A program made the translations under genes and the position numbers. This document shows, in pieces, positions 62,120 through 64,000 of a stretch of DNA of 64,000 nucleotides; within the stretch, counting starts at the first letter, position 1, and each line of letters begins with the position of its first letter. The stretch comes from Fidelibacterota bacterium (GTDB lineage Bacteria > Fidelibacterota > Marinisomatia > SCGC-AAA003-L08 > JACNLC01): positions 24,618-88,617 of the forward strand of contig JABHXA010000012.1 of NCBI GenBank assembly GCA_018657495.1. The letters are read 5' to 3'. A model generated the notes under the pieces. The model ran no database searches and was not told the DNA's origin. It was given only the letters and a program-made list of their open reading frames with translations.

Positions 62120-63367
62120 ATGACACAATTAATTACATCTCTTATAAAACCAGAAGAAACACTTATTCTTGTTGTTGATGATATTCCAGATAATGTGCAA
62201 CTTATTGGACAAATCCTTGCTGGTGAAAAATACCGGATTGCCGTTGCAACAAATGGAAAACAGGCAATATCGATTGCTGAAAAGTCAAAACCTGATCTGG
62301 TGCTATTAGATATAATGATGCCGGATATGGATGGTTATGAAGTATGCAGATTCATGAAATCAAAACTGGATATGTCAAATATTCCTATAATATTCCTTAC
62401 AGCCAAAACTGAGTCTACAGATAAAATAAAAGGCTTTGAAATTGGTGCAGCAGATTATATAACAAAACCTTTCGATGCAATGGAGGTTTTAGCACGGGTA
62501 AAAACACATCTTGGATTGAAGCTGGCGATTGATCGGGTCAATGAATATAATCTTGATTTGGAAAGAATGCTCCAGGAAAGAACAAAGGAACTGATTCAAA
62601 CTGAGAGACATGCTGCCTTTAGTTTGATGATACAGGGAATCATCCATAATTTCAAAAATCCAATAACCAACCTGATGTGGAATTCCGACTTTCTTTCAAT
62701 GCAGAATGCAAAAATTCAATCCGTTATAAGTAGTAAGGATATAGACGCATTAGAAAAAATCGATGAGATTTGTAAAAATTTTGAACATTATAACAGCTTG
62801 ATAATGTCCACCCTAAGACAATTAACCACAATGATCAATTCCTTGATGGCAAAAAGCCGATCTGACAAAAGCACTGTACATGAAATTATTGATCTCAATT
62901 ATATTCTAAACGGTGAGTTAGATTTCATGAATGCTGACCTGGATTTCAAAAATAATATCATAAAGGATATTCAGTTGAGTGATAAAAAACTTTTAGTTGA
63001 AATCGTACCATCAGATGTATCTCAAATCTTTCAAAATCTAATCAGAAATGCAATGGATGCCTTATTGTTACACACAGATCCACAGATTACCATTTCTACG
63101 GGCATGAAAAAATCTAATGTATGGTTCAAAATATCAGATAATGGTCCCGGGATCAATCAATCAATAATAAAAAAGATATTCGATCCATTTTTCACAACTA
63201 AATCAAAGATTGGTGATGAAACTGATAATAAACCCACGGGAACCGGACTTGGCCTTCATTCGTGCAGTGAAATTCTCAAGTCTTATTCTGGAAAGATCGA
63301 AGTTGATTCTCAATTGGGGTCAGGCACATCTTTTACAGTTTACCTTCCATTAAAAAACATCATTTGA
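62120..63367 (+). CDS. Receiver domain fused to a histidine kinase
   Basis: A 415-aa cytoplasmic protein. An N-terminal receiver domain holds the acidic pair in VVDDIPD, the phosphoacceptor Asp64 in LLDIMMPDMDG and a lysine in ITKPFDAMEV. After a coiled-coil linker comes a divergent HisKA box (His176 in IIHNFKNPITNL) and an ATPase domain with NLIRNAMDALL, DNGPGINQSI, DPFFTTK and GTGLGLHSCSEIL. Such receiver-first kinases receive phosphate from another kinase or respond to one. It follows the giant hybrid kinase by 67 bases, so a phosphorelay between them is likely (inference). Confidence 0.9.
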   Translation: MTQLITSLIKPEETLILVVDDIPDNVQLIGQILAGEKYRIAVATNGKQAISIAEKSKPDLVLLDIMMPDMDGYEVCRFMKSKLDMSNIPIIFLTAKTESTDKIKGFEIGAADYITKPFDAMEVLARVKTHLGLKLAIDRVNEYNLDLERMLQERTKELIQTERHAAFSLMIQGIIHNFKNPITNLMWNSDFLSMQNAKIQSVISSKDIDALEKIDEICKNFEHYNSLIMSTLRQLTTMINSLMAKSRSDKSTVHEIIDLNYILNGELDFMNADLDFKNNIIKDIQLSDKKLLVEIVPSDVSQIFQNLIRNAMDALLLHTDPQITISTGMKKSNVWFKISDNGPGINQSIIKKIFDPFFTTKSKIGDETDNKPTGTGLGLHSCSEILKSYSGKIEVDSQLGSGTSFTVYLPLKNII

Positions 63368-63435
63368 TTCTATTGCCCAAACGAATGTGAACCAGATCAT
63401 ATACCTTTCAATTTATGTATATATATAATAGGTAT

Positions 63436-63454
63436 AGGGAGGTCTGACCTTTTT
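63436..63454 (+). terminator. Possible weak terminator after the receiver-kinase gene
   Basis: AGGGAGGT pairs with ACCTTTTT (with G-U wobbles) around a three-base CTG loop at 63436-63454, and the right arm contains five T. It is AT/GU-rich and short, so strength is doubtful. Confidence 0.35.
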
Positions 63455-63632
63455 GAGTTCATTAATATTAATTAGGCTGATTTCTTGGTACTTCTTATCA
63501 ATTCTCTATTAACCTCCAAATAATTGTAATCTTGTAATGATAGACAATAATATCCCTGCTATCATCAATGCTACAATATTACTGTATATTATCGTATATA
63601 ATCATTATTTATCATATTTTATATTATATTAC

Positions 63633-63659
63633 TAAATATTATTAAATACTTGTCGATAA
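63633..63659 (+). promoter_or_regulatory. Sigma-28 (FliA) promoter of flagellin
   Basis: TAAA at 63633-63636, then exactly 15 bases, then GTCGATAA at 63652-63659. The class III flagellar consensus is TAAA-N15-GCCGATAA, so only one base of twelve differs. Transcription would start near 63666, about 93 bases before the ATG at 63759. Confidence 0.85.
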
Positions 63660-63665
63660 TATCAT

Positions 63666-63758
63666 TGAGCAATGGATATGCTCAGGCAGATCAGGAGGTC
63701 TGCAGGTTTTTAGAATATTTTGACATGGATGTCAAACTTACCAACAGGGAGGTGTCAG
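63666..63758 (+). promoter_or_regulatory. Flagellin mRNA leader with GGA-loop hairpins (candidate CsrA target)
   Basis: The leader holds three clear hairpins. TGAGCA/TGCTCA (63666-63684) has loop ATGGATA, GCAGA/TCTGC (63686-63703) has loop TCAGGAGG, and TTTGACA/TGTCAAA (63719-63736) has loop TGGA. A weaker fourth element, ACA-GGGAGG-TGT (63744-63755), contains the Shine-Dalgarno. Each puts GGA in the loop. The core of the third, ACATGGATGT, differs in one base from the CsrA consensus ACARGGATGT. CsrA binding here is inferred, not shown. Confidence 0.6.
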
Positions 63759-64000
63759 ATGGCATTTGGAGAACTAACACGAATAGGCTCAAACCTGAGC
63801 GCAATGAAAGCCCTCCAGGCTTTTAATAAAATCAACGGACAATTAGCAGGAGTTCAATCCCGACTTTCCACTGGAAAGCGGATCAATCGAGCCCAGGACG
63901 ATACAGCCGGCTATCAAATAGCCAAAGGACTGGAAAGCCGGGTAAGAGGTTTGCAGCAGGCATTTGATAATGTTGGTACTGCCAAGAATGTATTATATGT
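63759..64000 (+). CDS. Flagellin, N-terminal part (3' truncated by window edge)
   Basis: The frame from ATG 63759 is open to the window end (80 complete codons). It shows the flagellin N-terminal D0/D1 helix pattern: MAFGELTRIGSNLSAMKALQ, then QSRLSTGKRINRAQDDTAGY, AKGLESRVRGLQQAF and the beginning of the next helix. The RINRAQDD block is the family's hallmark (RINSAxDDAAG). Flagellin is exported by the flagellar type III system and polymerised into the filament. GGGAGG, six bases before the ATG, is the ribosome site and lies inside the proposed CsrA-controlled leader. The symbol (fliC/hag) is left open because the C-terminus is not seen. Confidence 0.92.
   Translation, partial: MAFGELTRIGSNLSAMKALQAFNKINGQLAGVQSRLSTGKRINRAQDDTAGYQIAKGLESRVRGLQQAFDNVGTAKNVLY

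Larger units (their letters stand above)
63368..63758. other. Intergenic region upstream of flagellin
   Basis: No gene is visible in these 391 bases. The middle (about 63560-63650) is almost pure A and T. The sigma-28 promoter and the structured leader occupy the last 125 bases; a weak terminator-like hairpin stands near 63436. Confidence 0.7.

Noticed and set aside
1..64000. CRISPR array or toxin-antitoxin pair
   Set aside because: No regularly spaced direct repeats and no small overlapping gene pair with toxin or antitoxin motifs were seen.

Overview
The window is a dense, AT-rich bacterial chromosome segment with roughly fifty protein genes and three tRNA genes. I see no insertion sequence, CRISPR array or phage region. 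Three encoded proteins end in a YPNPFNP-type type IX secretion (T9SS) sorting domain. Another carries the GCTDP...DDGSC cysteine repeats typical of the wider Fibrobacteres-Chlorobi-Bacteroidetes assemblage. Together with DUF4837, a Bacteroidetes/Chlorobi-style MerR gene and frequent TTG starts, this points to an FCB-group Gram-negative, most plausibly Candidatus Marinimicrobia (SAR406) or a close relative. That assignment is inference from domain content only. A flagellin gene begins at the right edge, so the organism is probably motile.

Layout. 1-3.1 kb: the tail of a VanZ-like membrane gene, recN and murA overlap head to tail. 3.2-4.0 kb: a secreted cohesin-like T9SS cargo, closed by a good terminator. 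4.1-6.9 kb: the TrkA/TrkH potassium uptake pair. 6.9-19.0 kb: a long plus-strand run with a crotonase, lepA, a CPBP membrane protease, lgt, a methyltransferase, a DUF4837 lipoprotein, purE, a glycan set (rfbD-like reductase, polyprenol-phosphate sugar synthase, a glycosyltransferase fused to a degenerate phosphoglycosyl transferase) and accA. 19.1-22.6 kb: a small divergent winged-helix-like gene, then an operon of a thiolase-fold protein lacking the nucleophilic cysteine, a DUF35 zinc-ribbon/OB protein and a crotonase. 22.7-25.7 kb: an M1 metallopeptidase lipoprotein and a convergent CBS-less IMPDH/GMPR-family enzyme.

25.9-34.4 kb is a surface module: an O-antigen-ligase-like membrane protein joined in frame to a T9SS cargo, a large C25 (gingipain/PorU-like) protease with propeller, dockerin and sorting domain, a polysaccharide deacetylase and an RNase-Z-like MBL protein. 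34.6-37.4 kb: a soluble TPR histidine kinase and a secreted peptidoglycan-binding-domain protein. 37.5-41.9 kb: tRNA-Leu, an acyl-CoA synthetase, purM, gpsA and tRNA-Arg. 41.9-51.2 kb: a TPR membrane protein followed by the conserved nusA-infB-rbfA-truB-ribF-rpsO-pnp cluster and a strong terminator. 51.2-53.7 kb: ald, a second deacetylase, a MerR regulator and tRNA-Pro. 53.7-57.9 kb: four minus-strand genes (S1 protease lipoprotein, surE, a membrane protein, a secreted esterase with dockerin). 58-63.4 kb: a giant hybrid histidine kinase and a receiver-kinase protein.

The right edge carries the most striking non-coding signal. A sigma-28 promoter with exact spacing drives flagellin. Its roughly 93-nt leader folds into successive hairpins, each presenting GGA in the loop, and one nearly matches the CsrA SELEX consensus. 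This predicts CsrA-type translational control of flagellin. The other strongest leads are the cysteine-less thiolase/DUF35/crotonase operon, which resembles Ltp2-type aldolase systems, and the ligase/T9SS-cargo fusion with an internal ribosome binding site.
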